Positions 17,478 through 25,578 of a DNA stretch of 64,000 nucleotides are shown here, piece after piece; position 1 is the stretch's first letter, and every line of letters begins with the position of its first letter. The stretch spans positions 496,001 through 560,000 of the forward strand of contig NZ_FQWW01000001.1 in assembly GCF_900129795.1 (NCBI RefSeq), given 5' to 3'. Below the pieces are notes generated by a model. The model was not told the DNA's origin, did not search any database, and saw only the letters and a list, made by a program, of their open reading frames with translations. A program made the position numbers and the translations under genes. Source of the DNA: Flavobacterium sp. CF108. GTDB taxonomy: Bacteria; Bacteroidota; Bacteroidia; Flavobacteriales; Flavobacteriaceae.

Positions 17478-17894
17478 ATGACAAAAAACATTTTAGTACT
17501 CTGTACAGGAAACAGCTGCAGAAGTCAAATTGCCGAAGGTTATTTAAAACACTTTTTAGGCGATAAAGCCAAAGTTTACAGTGCCGGAATTGAAACTCAC
17601 GGAGTTAACCCGAGGGCTGTTATAACCATGAAAGAAGATCAGATTGACATTTCTGATCATACTTCAAATCATGTTGACGAATACCAAAATATAGAGTTTG
17701 ATTTTGTTATTACGGTTTGTGATAATGCAAAAGAACGCTGCCCCTTCTTTCCTTCAAAAGCTCTAAAAATACATCAAAACTTTGATGATCCTGCTAAAGC
17801 AGCAGGAACTGAAGAAGAAATTTCACAGGAGTTTAGAAGAGTAAGACAAACTATAAAGAAGTTTTGTGAACAGTTTTCTAGGGATAACTTCTAA
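17478..17894 (+). CDS. arsC: Arsenate reductase, low-molecular-weight phosphatase fold (thioredoxin-linked)
   Basis: 138 residues. The PTP loop CTGNSCR gives Cys9 as nucleophile and Arg15. Cys81 and Cys88 in CDNAKERC form the redox pair seen in thioredoxin-coupled ArsC, and DDPAKAAGT carries the usual general-acid Asp. The reaction reduces arsenate to arsenite in the cytoplasm. It is the last gene of the operon. No ArsB or Acr3 pump follows, so export must be encoded elsewhere. Confidence 0.92.
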   Translation: MTKNILVLCTGNSCRSQIAEGYLKHFLGDKAKVYSAGIETHGVNPRAVITMKEDQIDISDHTSNHVDEYQNIEFDFVITVCDNAKERCPFFPSKALKIHQNFDDPAKAAGTEEEISQEFRRVRQTIKKFCEQFSRDNF

Positions 17895-17906
17895 TTATAA
17901 TTCAAC

Positions 17907-18273
17907 AAAAATGAGGCTGTCTCAAAAGTCAAGGCAGCTCTTTTACTATAATTATTTGTTTGTTTTTAATGCAAACTTAACTACCAATGAAATGTTCCCA
18001 CGGAACAAAGAAATATAACTTGTTATTTTTTGATATCCGGTTTCATTCCATTAGGAATGTTTCATAGGTAGAAAAAAGAGGTCGGACACATTTGTTTCGC
18101 AGGAACGTTTGGTATGCCAGATTATTAAAAACGATGTCAAAATCAAACGTTCCTACGGAACGTAAACGATGATAACAATATAATTTCTACCTATGAAATG
18201 TTCCTGCGGAACAAAGAAATATGTAAAATAAAAAGGGGCTGCTCCGACTTTTGAAACAGCCTCATTTTTTAAT
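17907..18273. mobile_element. Transposase-less inverted-repeat element (MITE-like) with internal palindromes
   Basis: Terminal inverted repeats of about 40 bp begin AAAAATGAGGCTGTCTCAAA at the left and read AAAAATGAGGCTGTTTCAAA inward from the right end. GAGGCTGT(C/T)TCAAAAGTC resembles ends of transposase-bearing insertion sequences. No transposase is encoded in the 367 bp. Inside are two direct 36-40-bp repeats (17981-18020 and 18187-18222, CTACCwATGAAATGTTCC...) plus inverted TTCC-CGGAAC motifs. It separates the convergent arsC and GH42 genes and may also act as a terminator. No clear target duplication was seen. Confidence 0.75.
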
Positions 18274-18296
18274 TAATCGGTAAACGTCTCATTTCT

Positions 18297-20372
18297 CTAT
18301 AACTCTTCAATTATTGTAAATCCCCATGCAGGAAGCGAAATTTTACTTTGTGATGCCAATTTTTCTTCTGTCAATAAAACATTTCCTTTTTTATGCGGAT
18401 ATATAAATGAGACCTCTTGGCTTGAATAATTGAAATAGTAATGAATTATTTTTCCTAATTGATTGGTGCCTGATTTAACAATAATTGGAAACTTCAATTC
18501 CTGATCTTTTCCCCAAAGTCCGGCATTTTTAACAGCCCCTTCCAGAATTTTATCATTTAAGGCTGGATTTGCCCCAAAACCAATATAAGCTGCTGTACCT
18601 TTTCCATAATTATTCTGAGTCACTGCAGCGTAAATTCCCCATTGAGGATGGTCATAATAAGCCAAAACTTTTGCAGTAACAGGAACTAAAAGTTCCATCC
18701 ATTTTTCGGCTTTATTATACTCCTTCCCTACATTAAATGGATCATTTTTAAGGCCGACTTTTTCAGGAACCGTAAATTCGCTGTACGTAATACCGCAGGC
18801 TTCACTAATAATTCCCGGCTGGCGCACCGTTCTTACTTTATTGTGTTCATCAGAAAAACCACTTTTGAAAGTATAAACAATATGTCCACCATTTTTTACA
18901 AAATTGTTTAAGCGTATCAATAAACTATCTGGCGCAGCATATAAGGCGGGTACTACAATTAATTTATACTTCTCAATATCAATACTTGACGGATCAATAA
19001 AATCAACACCAACATTCATCTTATAAAGCGCATCATACATAGGTCTTAAAATTCCGTTGTAATTTCCCGGGCCAAAAGAATTATAGGCAGTCAAAGCTTC
19101 ATTACTAAATAAAACAGCAACATCATTTTTCTTTTGCAGATGTATTAAATGCGGGCTGAGTTTTTTAAAATCAGCTCCAATTGTTTTTGCTTCTTCATAA
19201 GTTGGATTAGGCTCAAAATCATGGCTTAATAATCCTTTCCAATACGTTTCTGCAGAATTATGAATTGAATGCCAATGCCAATATGAAACCATATCTGCCC
19301 CAGATGCTAAATGACTGAATGCCTGTAATCGCAATTGAGCTGGATAAGGCACCCATTCTGCAAATCCCTGAGCTTCTGTTTCGATTACAAAATAATTCTG
19401 TCCGCCTTTCATAGAACGTGCAACATCACCGCCAAAAGAGATTTCAAGCCCCGTAAGTTTGTCCTGTGATGGATGGTAAATATCTACACCCGAAATATCC
19501 AGCACTTTTGAAGCTGCAAAATGATCAACTTCGGGCTGAATTCCATAAGTATGTCCCCACCAGTCAAAATCAAAATTCTGGGTTACAAACTGATTTGTTT
19601 TTTTATATTCACGCACCATTTTAGACTGCCAGCTTAAATATTCTGTAACCAGTGAACGCTGAAACTTAGCAAACTCGGCGTTTAAACTTGCATTAATACT
19701 TCCGTTTACAGACGGGAAATCATCCCAATTGTTAATTCGGTTACTCCAATAATCCAGACCAAAAATCTTGTTTAAATCATCAAGTGAGGGATATTTGGAT
19801 TTCATATACGCAACAAACTGTGCCTGTACATTTGGTCCGCTCGTACCATACGACTTAGTTTCGTTATCAATTTGATAGCCTATAATAGCAGGATGATCTT
19901 TGATATGTTCTAACATTTTACGAATCGCCTTTTCGGCATAATTTCTAAAATGGATATTAGTAATATCCATATTTTGGCGAGGGCCATATTGGTTAGGGCC
20001 CCTATTTGTAATGGCCAAAACATCCGGATGCTTTTTTACCAGCCAGGTAGGCACAGCATAAGTCGGCGTGCCAATTATAACACTAATTCCTGCTTTGTGC
20101 ATTGCGTTAAGAACACGATCTATATGGCTAAAATCAAAAACCCCTTCTTGCGGTTCCATTGTACTCCAGGTAGATTCTGCAATACGGACTACATTGATAC
20201 CTGTTTCCTTCATCATTTTTATATCCTTATCCAAACGTTCATAAGGCATATATTCATCATAATAAGCAACTCCAAATAATAGTTTATCTTGCTTAATTTG
20301 TGCAGAAACTGAATTAATGCTTAATATAAATGTAAAAATAACACTTATAAAAACAGGCAAATTTTTTTTCAT
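18297..20372 (-). CDS. Secreted GH42-type beta-galactosidase
   Basis: 691 residues with a signal peptide ending VSAQ (residue 25). The GH42 TIM barrel begins LFGVAYYDEYMPYERLDKDI and includes VVRIAESTWSTMEPQEGVFD and GTPTYAVPTWL. The acid/base is expected at Glu171 (QIDNET) and the nucleophile probably at Glu331 (FVIETEA). A trimerisation domain and a small C-terminal beta domain follow. Family role: hydrolysis of terminal beta-galactosides. A signal peptide on GH42 suggests a periplasmic or outer location, in contrast to the cytoplasmic enzymes of Firmicutes. It stands alone between the MITE and the metal ATPase. Confidence 0.88.
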   Translation of the reverse strand: MKKNLPVFISVIFTFILSINSVSAQIKQDKLLFGVAYYDEYMPYERLDKDIKMMKETGINVVRIAESTWSTMEPQEGVFDFSHIDRVLNAMHKAGISVIIGTPTYAVPTWLVKKHPDVLAITNRGPNQYGPRQNMDITNIHFRNYAEKAIRKMLEHIKDHPAIIGYQIDNETKSYGTSGPNVQAQFVAYMKSKYPSLDDLNKIFGLDYWSNRINNWDDFPSVNGSINASLNAEFAKFQRSLVTEYLSWQSKMVREYKKTNQFVTQNFDFDWWGHTYGIQPEVDHFAASKVLDISGVDIYHPSQDKLTGLEISFGGDVARSMKGGQNYFVIETEAQGFAEWVPYPAQLRLQAFSHLASGADMVSYWHWHSIHNSAETYWKGLLSHDFEPNPTYEEAKTIGADFKKLSPHLIHLQKKNDVAVLFSNEALTAYNSFGPGNYNGILRPMYDALYKMNVGVDFIDPSSIDIEKYKLIVVPALYAAPDSLLIRLNNFVKNGGHIVYTFKSGFSDEHNKVRTVRQPGIISEACGITYSEFTVPEKVGLKNDPFNVGKEYNKAEKWMELLVPVTAKVLAYYDHPQWGIYAAVTQNNYGKGTAAYIGFGANPALNDKILEGAVKNAGLWGKDQELKFPIIVKSGTNQLGKIIHYYFNYSSQEVSFIYPHKKGNVLLTEEKLASQSKISLPAWGFTIIEEL

Positions 20373-20450
20373 GAATTTGTTTTTTTACGAATATAGAAAA
20401 AAATAGGGTTGTTTTATAAATGCATAGAAATTAAAAAATATCAATTCAGC

Positions 20451-20484
20451 AAAAAAAATCCTAACTGCTGTAAAATTAGGATTT
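20451..20484 (-). terminator. Terminator after the P-type ATPase gene
   Basis: AAATCCTAA / TTAGGATTT stem, followed on the minus strand by a run of T residues, 11 bases after the stop at 20495. Confidence 0.8.
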
Positions 20485-20494
20485 CTTCTAAAAT

Positions 20495-22486
20495 TTAAAA
20501 CTTCATTCTCTGAATTCTAACGGCATTTAGAATCGCCAGTAAAGCCACACCAACATCTGCAAAAACAGCTTCCCACATTGTGGCAAGTCCGCCCGCGCCT
20601 AGAATCAATACAAAAGCTTTTACGACAAAAGCCAAACCAATATTCTGCCAGACAATTTTTTTGGTTTGTTTTCCAATATTAATTGCCATCGCGATTTTAC
20701 TCGGTTTGTCGTCCTGAATTACAACGTCGGCAGTTTCGATTGCGGCGTCGCTTCCTAAACCTCCCATTGCAATTCCTACGGTACTTAAGGCGATAACAGG
20801 CGCATCGTTTACACCATCACCCACAAAAGCTACGGTTTCGTTTTTGGCTTTGATTTCGTTTACTTTATTGACTTTGTCTTCTGGGAGTAAATCTCCAAAA
20901 GCTTTTGTAATTCCAAGTTTATCAGCCACAAACTGAACCACATTTGTTTTATCTCCGCTCAGCATGGTTACTTTTACACCTAAAGCTTTTAGCTTAGAAA
21001 CTGTTTCTGGAGCATCTTCTTTAATTTCATCAGCAATGGTTAAATAACCAGCAAACTTATTATCGTAAGCAATGGCAATTGTGGTATAAACTACTGAATT
21101 TGGGTCAATATCATAAGGTATATTAAACTTATCCAGCAATTTGAAATTTCCAACATGCAATTCTTTTCCCTTTACTTCAGCTTTTAATCCGTGTCCGGAA
21201 ATTTCTTCAACGTTTTTTAATTCGATAGAAAAATCAATCGCACCAGCATAATTATGAATTGCCGTTGCCACCGGATGTGTACTGTGACTTTCCAAAACAT
21301 TTACCAATTTCAGAATTTCCTCTTTATCAAAATCAGGTTTTATAATCACTTCCTGAACTTTAAAAACACCTTCGGTCATGGTTCCGGTTTTGTCCATAAC
21401 CACATTCTGAATCTTCGAAATACTATCCAGATAATTACTTCCTTTAAATAGAATTCCATTTTTACTCGCCGCACCAATTCCGCCAAAATAACCAAGCGGA
21501 ATACTAATTACCAAAGCACACGGACAAGAAATAACCAGAAAAACCAAAGCTCGATACAACCAGTCGCTAAAAACATAATTATCGACAAAAAGCATTGGCA
21601 GTAAACAAATTGCAATTGCCAGATACACTACAATTGGCGTGTAAATTTTGGCAAATTTGCGGATAAACAATTCGGCTGGCGCTTTTTTAGTTGTGGCATT
21701 TTGAACCAATTCCAGAATTTTAGAAAGTTTACTATCGTTGTAAGCGGTTGTCACTCTTACTTGTGCAATGGTATTTCCATTTATCATTCCGGCCAAGACC
21801 GTATCACCTTTCTTTTTCGTGTCAGGTTTACTTTCTCCCGTTAAAGCTGCGGTATTAAACGAAGCCGAATCTGATAATAATTCGCCGTCTAATCCTAGTT
21901 TCTCTCCCGCTTTCAGCTGAATAATATCGCCTATTTTAGCATCTTTAGCTTTTATTTTTACTGCAATATTATTTTCTAAAATACTAACCTCATCAGGTCG
22001 CTGATCTAATAAACCTTTAATATTATATTTTGCTTTACTCACCGCCATTCCCTGAAAGGTTTCGCCAATAGTATAAAACAACATAACGGCAACACCTTCT
22101 GGATATTCGCCAATTGCAAAAGCTCCAATTGTAGCAATACACATCAGGAAAAACTCTGAAAAAACATCGCCTTTTATAATGCTTTCGTAAGCTTCTTTTA
22201 AAACCGGAAGTCCAACGGGAAGATACGCAATAGCATACCAAGCGATTCGAACATATCCTGAAAACCAATTTTGAGGGAAATAATGATCAAAACCAATTCC
22301 TATAAGTAATATAATTAGCGATATAATGGATGGCAGGAATAGTTTAAACAAACTGCTTTCGGCTCCATGTTCATGGCCGTGATCATGTACGTCATTATCA
22401 GAATGTACAGGTTCGTCGTGTGAACAACAGCAGGATGGTTTGGTTTTATTTTTAGTATTTTTTACTTCTAAATCTTGATGTATCAT
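20495..22486 (-). CDS. Heavy-metal P1B-type ATPase (Zn/Cd/Pb-type efflux)
   Basis: 663 residues. The N-terminus lacks an HMA domain and instead carries CCC plus a His-rich stretch (HSDNDVHDHGHEHG, about 19-41). Transmembrane helices follow; the actuator contains TGES (about 216-219), the transport motif is CPC (321-323), the phosphorylation site is DKTGT with Asp365, and the hinge is GDGVNDAP. CPC and the His-rich tail favour Zn2+/Cd2+/Pb2+ over Cu+. It lies downstream of the czc efflux genes on the same strand, separated by a 480-base repeat region, so it is functionally grouped but perhaps separately transcribed. Confidence 0.9.
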   Translation of the reverse strand: MIHQDLEVKNTKNKTKPSCCCSHDEPVHSDNDVHDHGHEHGAESSLFKLFLPSIISLIILLIGIGFDHYFPQNWFSGYVRIAWYAIAYLPVGLPVLKEAYESIIKGDVFSEFFLMCIATIGAFAIGEYPEGVAVMLFYTIGETFQGMAVSKAKYNIKGLLDQRPDEVSILENNIAVKIKAKDAKIGDIIQLKAGEKLGLDGELLSDSASFNTAALTGESKPDTKKKGDTVLAGMINGNTIAQVRVTTAYNDSKLSKILELVQNATTKKAPAELFIRKFAKIYTPIVVYLAIAICLLPMLFVDNYVFSDWLYRALVFLVISCPCALVISIPLGYFGGIGAASKNGILFKGSNYLDSISKIQNVVMDKTGTMTEGVFKVQEVIIKPDFDKEEILKLVNVLESHSTHPVATAIHNYAGAIDFSIELKNVEEISGHGLKAEVKGKELHVGNFKLLDKFNIPYDIDPNSVVYTTIAIAYDNKFAGYLTIADEIKEDAPETVSKLKALGVKVTMLSGDKTNVVQFVADKLGITKAFGDLLPEDKVNKVNEIKAKNETVAFVGDGVNDAPVIALSTVGIAMGGLGSDAAIETADVVIQDDKPSKIAMAINIGKQTKKIVWQNIGLAFVVKAFVLILGAGGLATMWEAVFADVGVALLAILNAVRIQRMKF

Positions 22487-22644
22487 GGAGGAAAAGTTTC
22501 AAGTTTTATTTGTTTGCTTCGCCAATTCGGCTTTCAGCCTCGGGTCAAGTTACAAGTTCAAACTTTGTCTAAATAATGCTCTAAATTTACAGCTTTGTGG
22601 CAAATGTTCCTAAGCAAAGTTTGTTTTTTAATCTTGCTTTTTTT

Positions 22645-22963
22645 GCCACAAAGGCACTAAGGCGCAGAGTCGCAAAGTTTTTTAAGTCTTTGGCTTGATT
22701 TAATTGCCTCCAGCTTTAGCTGGAGGTCATAAAAAGGTCAATTTCAAGGGCTTTAGCCAAACTTGCGCATTTTTGGCTAAAGCCTTTTCTTACTCCTGCT
22801 TAGAACCTCCAGCTAAAGCTGGAGGCAATTGAAAATAAACTTTGCGACTCTGCACCTTTGCGAGATTATTTCACCCCCTTCTTTAGATAAATCTTCGCGA
22901 CTTTCCGAGATTATTTCACCCCAGCTTAAAAAACCTTAGCGCCTTAGTGCCTTCGTGGCAAAT
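22645..22963. repeat. Nested palindromic element, copy 3 of 5, with complete outer arms
   Basis: Core 22702-22830: CCTCCAGCTTTAGCTGGAGG hairpin, inner pair GGGCTTTAGCCAAAC / TTTGGCTAAAGCC, then CCTCCAGCTAAAGCTGGAGG with matching ATTGCC / GGCAAT ends. Outer arms: 22647-22680 (TTGCCACAAAGGCACTAAGG, then CGCAGAGTCGCAAAG) mirror 22838-22963 (CTTTGCGACTCTGC... and CCTTAGCGCCTTAGTGCCTTC...TGGCAA). It fills the 22487-22966 gap between efflux genes. No gene is present. Confidence 0.92.
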
Positions 22964-22966
22964 AAC

Positions 22967-24208
22967 CTAGTGCTCATGCTCACCTCCGCCCTTCATTGCA
23001 GACAGCAAATAAAAAGCGCCTTTGGTAACGATTTTTGCACCTGGTTCCATCTTATACAGTAATTTAACTTCTGTAAAACCTAAATCGGTTGTACCGGGAA
23101 TTACTTCAATAGCTTTAAAATGAATTTCTTTTTCTTTTGTTTTCTCATTTTTATGATCGTCTTCCTGCACAAAAATAAAATACTTATCAGCATTTTTAAC
23201 AACGGCATCTTTTGGTAAAGCCGGAACCGTGGCATTTACAATATTGATATTTGCCGAAACATACATTCCCGAAATCAAATCTTTAGCATCGGCAGGATCA
23301 ATTTTCGCATGAACGGCAACGGTTTTACTTTCGTTAGAAAATGATTTATTGATTCCGAAGATCTTTCCTTTAATGGATTTATTAGATTGATTGGTCAACA
23401 CAAAATCGATTACCTGACCTATTGAAATAGAACCCAGATCTTTTTCATAAACATTCAAATCCAAATGCATCTGACTATTATCTACAACCTCAAACAAAGA
23501 AACTCCAGTTTGTGCAAAAGCACCTTTAGCAATGCTGATTTTTCCAACATAACCGCTTATAGGCGCCACAATTGGCACTAAAGACGAACTTCCTTTTGTT
23601 CCAACATGCAAAGCTTCTAATTTGTTTTTTGCTGCCTGCGCGCGGGCTCTTTCGGCTGTTAATTTGGCTTTTACTTCCTGAAATGTTTTCCTCGGGTTCA
23701 CGTTTTCATCGCTCAATGTTTTCTGGCGGTTGTATTCTAACTGCAAATATTCAACATTGGCTGTTGCCGAATGAAAATCTTCCTGCATTTCAATTACTTC
23801 CAGATTTTGAATTGTTGCCAAAACTTTTCCTTTATTGACAAACGTTCCTTCTAAAACATAAATATCTTTTACTGTTCCGCCAATTAAAGTCGAAACCTCA
23901 GCTGAGTTTTGCGGCGGAACTGTAGTGTAACCATTCGCTTTGATGATTTTATTCAGGTTTCTTTTTTCAATAAATCCGGTTTCTATACCAACGGTTTTAT
24001 ATTGAGATTCTGTTAATGTGGCTTCTGTCTGCGATTTTTCTTCTTCGTGGGTTTCTTCGGCTTTCTTTTCATTGCAGCTTAAGTTAACCGCAAAGAGCGC
24101 AAAGGCTACGCAAAGTACGCCAAGTTTTATTCCTTTGCGAACTTTGCGTTTTTTCTTTGCGAACTTTGCGGTTAAATCTGCGGTTAAACTATTATCTATA
24201 TTTTTCAT
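22967..24208 (-). CDS. czcB: RND efflux periplasmic adaptor (CzcB-like), signal peptide encoded by a dispersed repeat
   Basis: 413 residues from the ATG at 24208, which directly follows the czcC-like stop (1-base gap). Cys45 (NLSCNEKK) is a plausible lipoprotein site, though Asn at -3 is atypical. The body shows adaptor features: GGTVKDIYVLEGTFVNKGK, a long helical hairpin (about 140-210), VAPISGYVGKISIAKG and beta-barrel strands ending in a His-rich GGGEHEH tail. It would link the inner-membrane RND pump to the outer-membrane channel. Residues about 8-41, nearly the whole signal peptide, are translated from a copy of the CGCAAAG repeat (24086-24188). Confidence 0.88.
   Translation of the reverse strand: MKNIDNSLTADLTAKFAKKKRKVRKGIKLGVLCVAFALFAVNLSCNEKKAEETHEEEKSQTEATLTESQYKTVGIETGFIEKRNLNKIIKANGYTTVPPQNSAEVSTLIGGTVKDIYVLEGTFVNKGKVLATIQNLEVIEMQEDFHSATANVEYLQLEYNRQKTLSDENVNPRKTFQEVKAKLTAERARAQAAKNKLEALHVGTKGSSSLVPIVAPISGYVGKISIAKGAFAQTGVSLFEVVDNSQMHLDLNVYEKDLGSISIGQVIDFVLTNQSNKSIKGKIFGINKSFSNESKTVAVHAKIDPADAKDLISGMYVSANINIVNATVPALPKDAVVKNADKYFIFVQEDDHKNEKTKEKEIHFKAIEVIPGTTDLGFTEVKLLYKMEPGAKIVTKGAFYLLSAMKGGGEHEH
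24086..24188. repeat. CGCAAAG-type repeat inside the czcB coding region
   Basis: Plus-strand units AACCGCAAAGAGCGCAAAGG and TACGCAAAGTACGCCAAG on the left are mirrored by CTTTGCGAACTTTGCG and GCGAACTTTGCGGTTAAA on the right. The family is otherwise intergenic (15267-15510, 16226-16425, 41655-41748, 50252-50368). Read on the minus strand it gives residues about 8-41 of the adaptor. Confidence 0.88.
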
Positions 24209-24209
24209 T

Positions 24210-25454
24210 TTAATTGTTTTTGATGGTTGGAAATTGAAGTTCAATAGCACTTTGATTAAAACTGTGCGTGGCTTCTGCAAGCTGTTTTTTAATATCGATT
24301 GCCTGATTTAAAAAACTAATGTACGACCAATAACTCATATCGCCGTTTGCATAACTTTTTTGCGCTGTATCAATAATCTGGTTGGCGTATTGCAAACCTT
24401 CATTTTGATAATAATCTAAATTCTTCTGCTGTTTTTGAAAGTTGTTCTGTAATTCTTCTTTTTGCAGGTTCAGGATAATTTTGTTTTTATCGAATGCCAA
24501 TTGTGACTGTGAAATACTTATTTCTGCAGCTTTTGCTTTTGCCGTATTTACGCCTCCAAAAATCGGAATCTGCAATCCGGCTGTGAAACCCTGAAACAAG
24601 GATTCGGTATTAATGGTTTGTGCAAAATAACCTAAACCTAATTTTGGTGTTCGGTTAGCTTTAAATGTTCCCGCTTCTTTTTGGTAAACCGAAATCTGCT
24701 GTTGGTAAAAATCTGTCAATAATGTTTCAGCTTTAGAATCCTTATTATCTATAAAGGAATACTTTAACGAAGTCGTTTCATCTGGAATTATATTTTCATT
24801 CGTCTGCACAAAAAACTGAAGCTGTTTTTGGTAAATAGCCAAATCATAATTCAATTGTTCCTTTTGGGTTTCGATTTCTTTTACTTTGGCTTTAGCACTG
24901 ATTACTTCAATATTACCACTTTCTCCGGTTTTAAAGCGGAGTTCGGCGTTCTTTAGGAATTTGGTATAAATCTCGTTTAGTTCCGAGTTTAACTTTTGAA
25001 TTGAAATTCCGTATAAGTATTGATAATAGGCCAAAGTCACAGCTTTTTCCAGCTCGTAAGAGGATAAAGCTTTTCGTTTTTCGGCTAATTTTGCCAGTTC
25101 TTCCTGCAATTGTCTGTTTGCTTTTGTGACATTTCCTAACGGAAAGAATTGCTGTATCGAAACATTGTGATCGAAATCAACGCTGTTGAACTGGCCCCCT
25201 TGGTATTGCACTTGCAATGGATCGGGTTGAAAAGCGGTTTTCTTTAAAAGGGTTTGTTTTTCGATTTCTTTATCGGCGATTTTTAAGTCGATGTTGTTTG
25301 ATTTGGCAAGTTCTATTGCTTTTTCAAGGCTGATAGATTGTTGTGCTGAAATAGCAGTACTTGCTAATAGCAGCGTGCTTAACCGCAAAGTTCGCAAAGG
25401 ATGCGCGAAGTTCGCAAAGGTTATTTTTTTAAAATTATATAGTAACTTTTTCAT
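24210..25454 (-). CDS. czcC: TolC-family outer-membrane efflux channel (CzcC-like)
   Basis: 414 residues. Signal peptide ending STAISAQ (residue 37), then SISLEKAIELAKSNNIDLKI, the usual OEP start. Long amphipathic helices (about 90-220 and 300-400) follow, typical of the alpha-barrel, with GYFAQTI and LQIPIFGG marking barrel strands. Residues about 11-25 (ITFANFAHPLRTLRL) come from an in-frame repeat fragment at 25379-25424, making the signal peptide unusually long. It lies between the czcA-like and czcB-like genes, in the order A-C-B. Confidence 0.88.
   Translation of the reverse strand: MKKLLYNFKKITFANFAHPLRTLRLSTLLLASTAISAQQSISLEKAIELAKSNNIDLKIADKEIEKQTLLKKTAFQPDPLQVQYQGGQFNSVDFDHNVSIQQFFPLGNVTKANRQLQEELAKLAEKRKALSSYELEKAVTLAYYQYLYGISIQKLNSELNEIYTKFLKNAELRFKTGESGNIEVISAKAKVKEIETQKEQLNYDLAIYQKQLQFFVQTNENIIPDETTSLKYSFIDNKDSKAETLLTDFYQQQISVYQKEAGTFKANRTPKLGLGYFAQTINTESLFQGFTAGLQIPIFGGVNTAKAKAAEISISQSQLAFDKNKIILNLQKEELQNNFQKQQKNLDYYQNEGLQYANQIIDTAQKSYANGDMSYWSYISFLNQAIDIKKQLAEATHSFNQSAIELQFPTIKNN
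25379..25424. repeat. CGCAAAG-type repeat fragment inside the czcC coding region
   Basis: Plus strand: AACCGCAAAGTTCGCAAAGG then GCGCGAAGTTCGCAAAGG, matching the units in the intergenic copies. It is in frame and encodes about 15 residues of the signal-peptide n-region. Confidence 0.8.
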
Positions 25455-25472
25455 TTTCTTTAATTTTTTGTT

Positions 25473-25572
25473 TCACGCAGATTTTAAAAGATTTAAGCAG
25501 ATATGCGCAGATTATTATTTGTCTTTTTTAAATTAAATCTGCTTGATTTGCTAAAATCTGCCGAATCTGCTT
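25473..25572. repeat. CGCAGATT-type inverted repeat between czcA and czcC
   Basis: CACGCAGATTTTAAAAGATT and TGCGCAGATT are mirrored by AATCTGCTTGATTTGC, AAAATCTGCC and AATCTGC. It fills most of the 25455-25578 gap within the operon and may form an mRNA hairpin. Confidence 0.75.
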
Positions 25573-25578
25573 GAAAAA

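Noticed and set aside
24018..24311. Plus-strand reading frame of about 97 residues opposite the czcB start
   Set aside because: It is the antisense reading of the CGCAAAG repeat and the adaptor N-terminus. Peptides of the LRTLRFFFANFAVK type arise wherever this repeat is translated.
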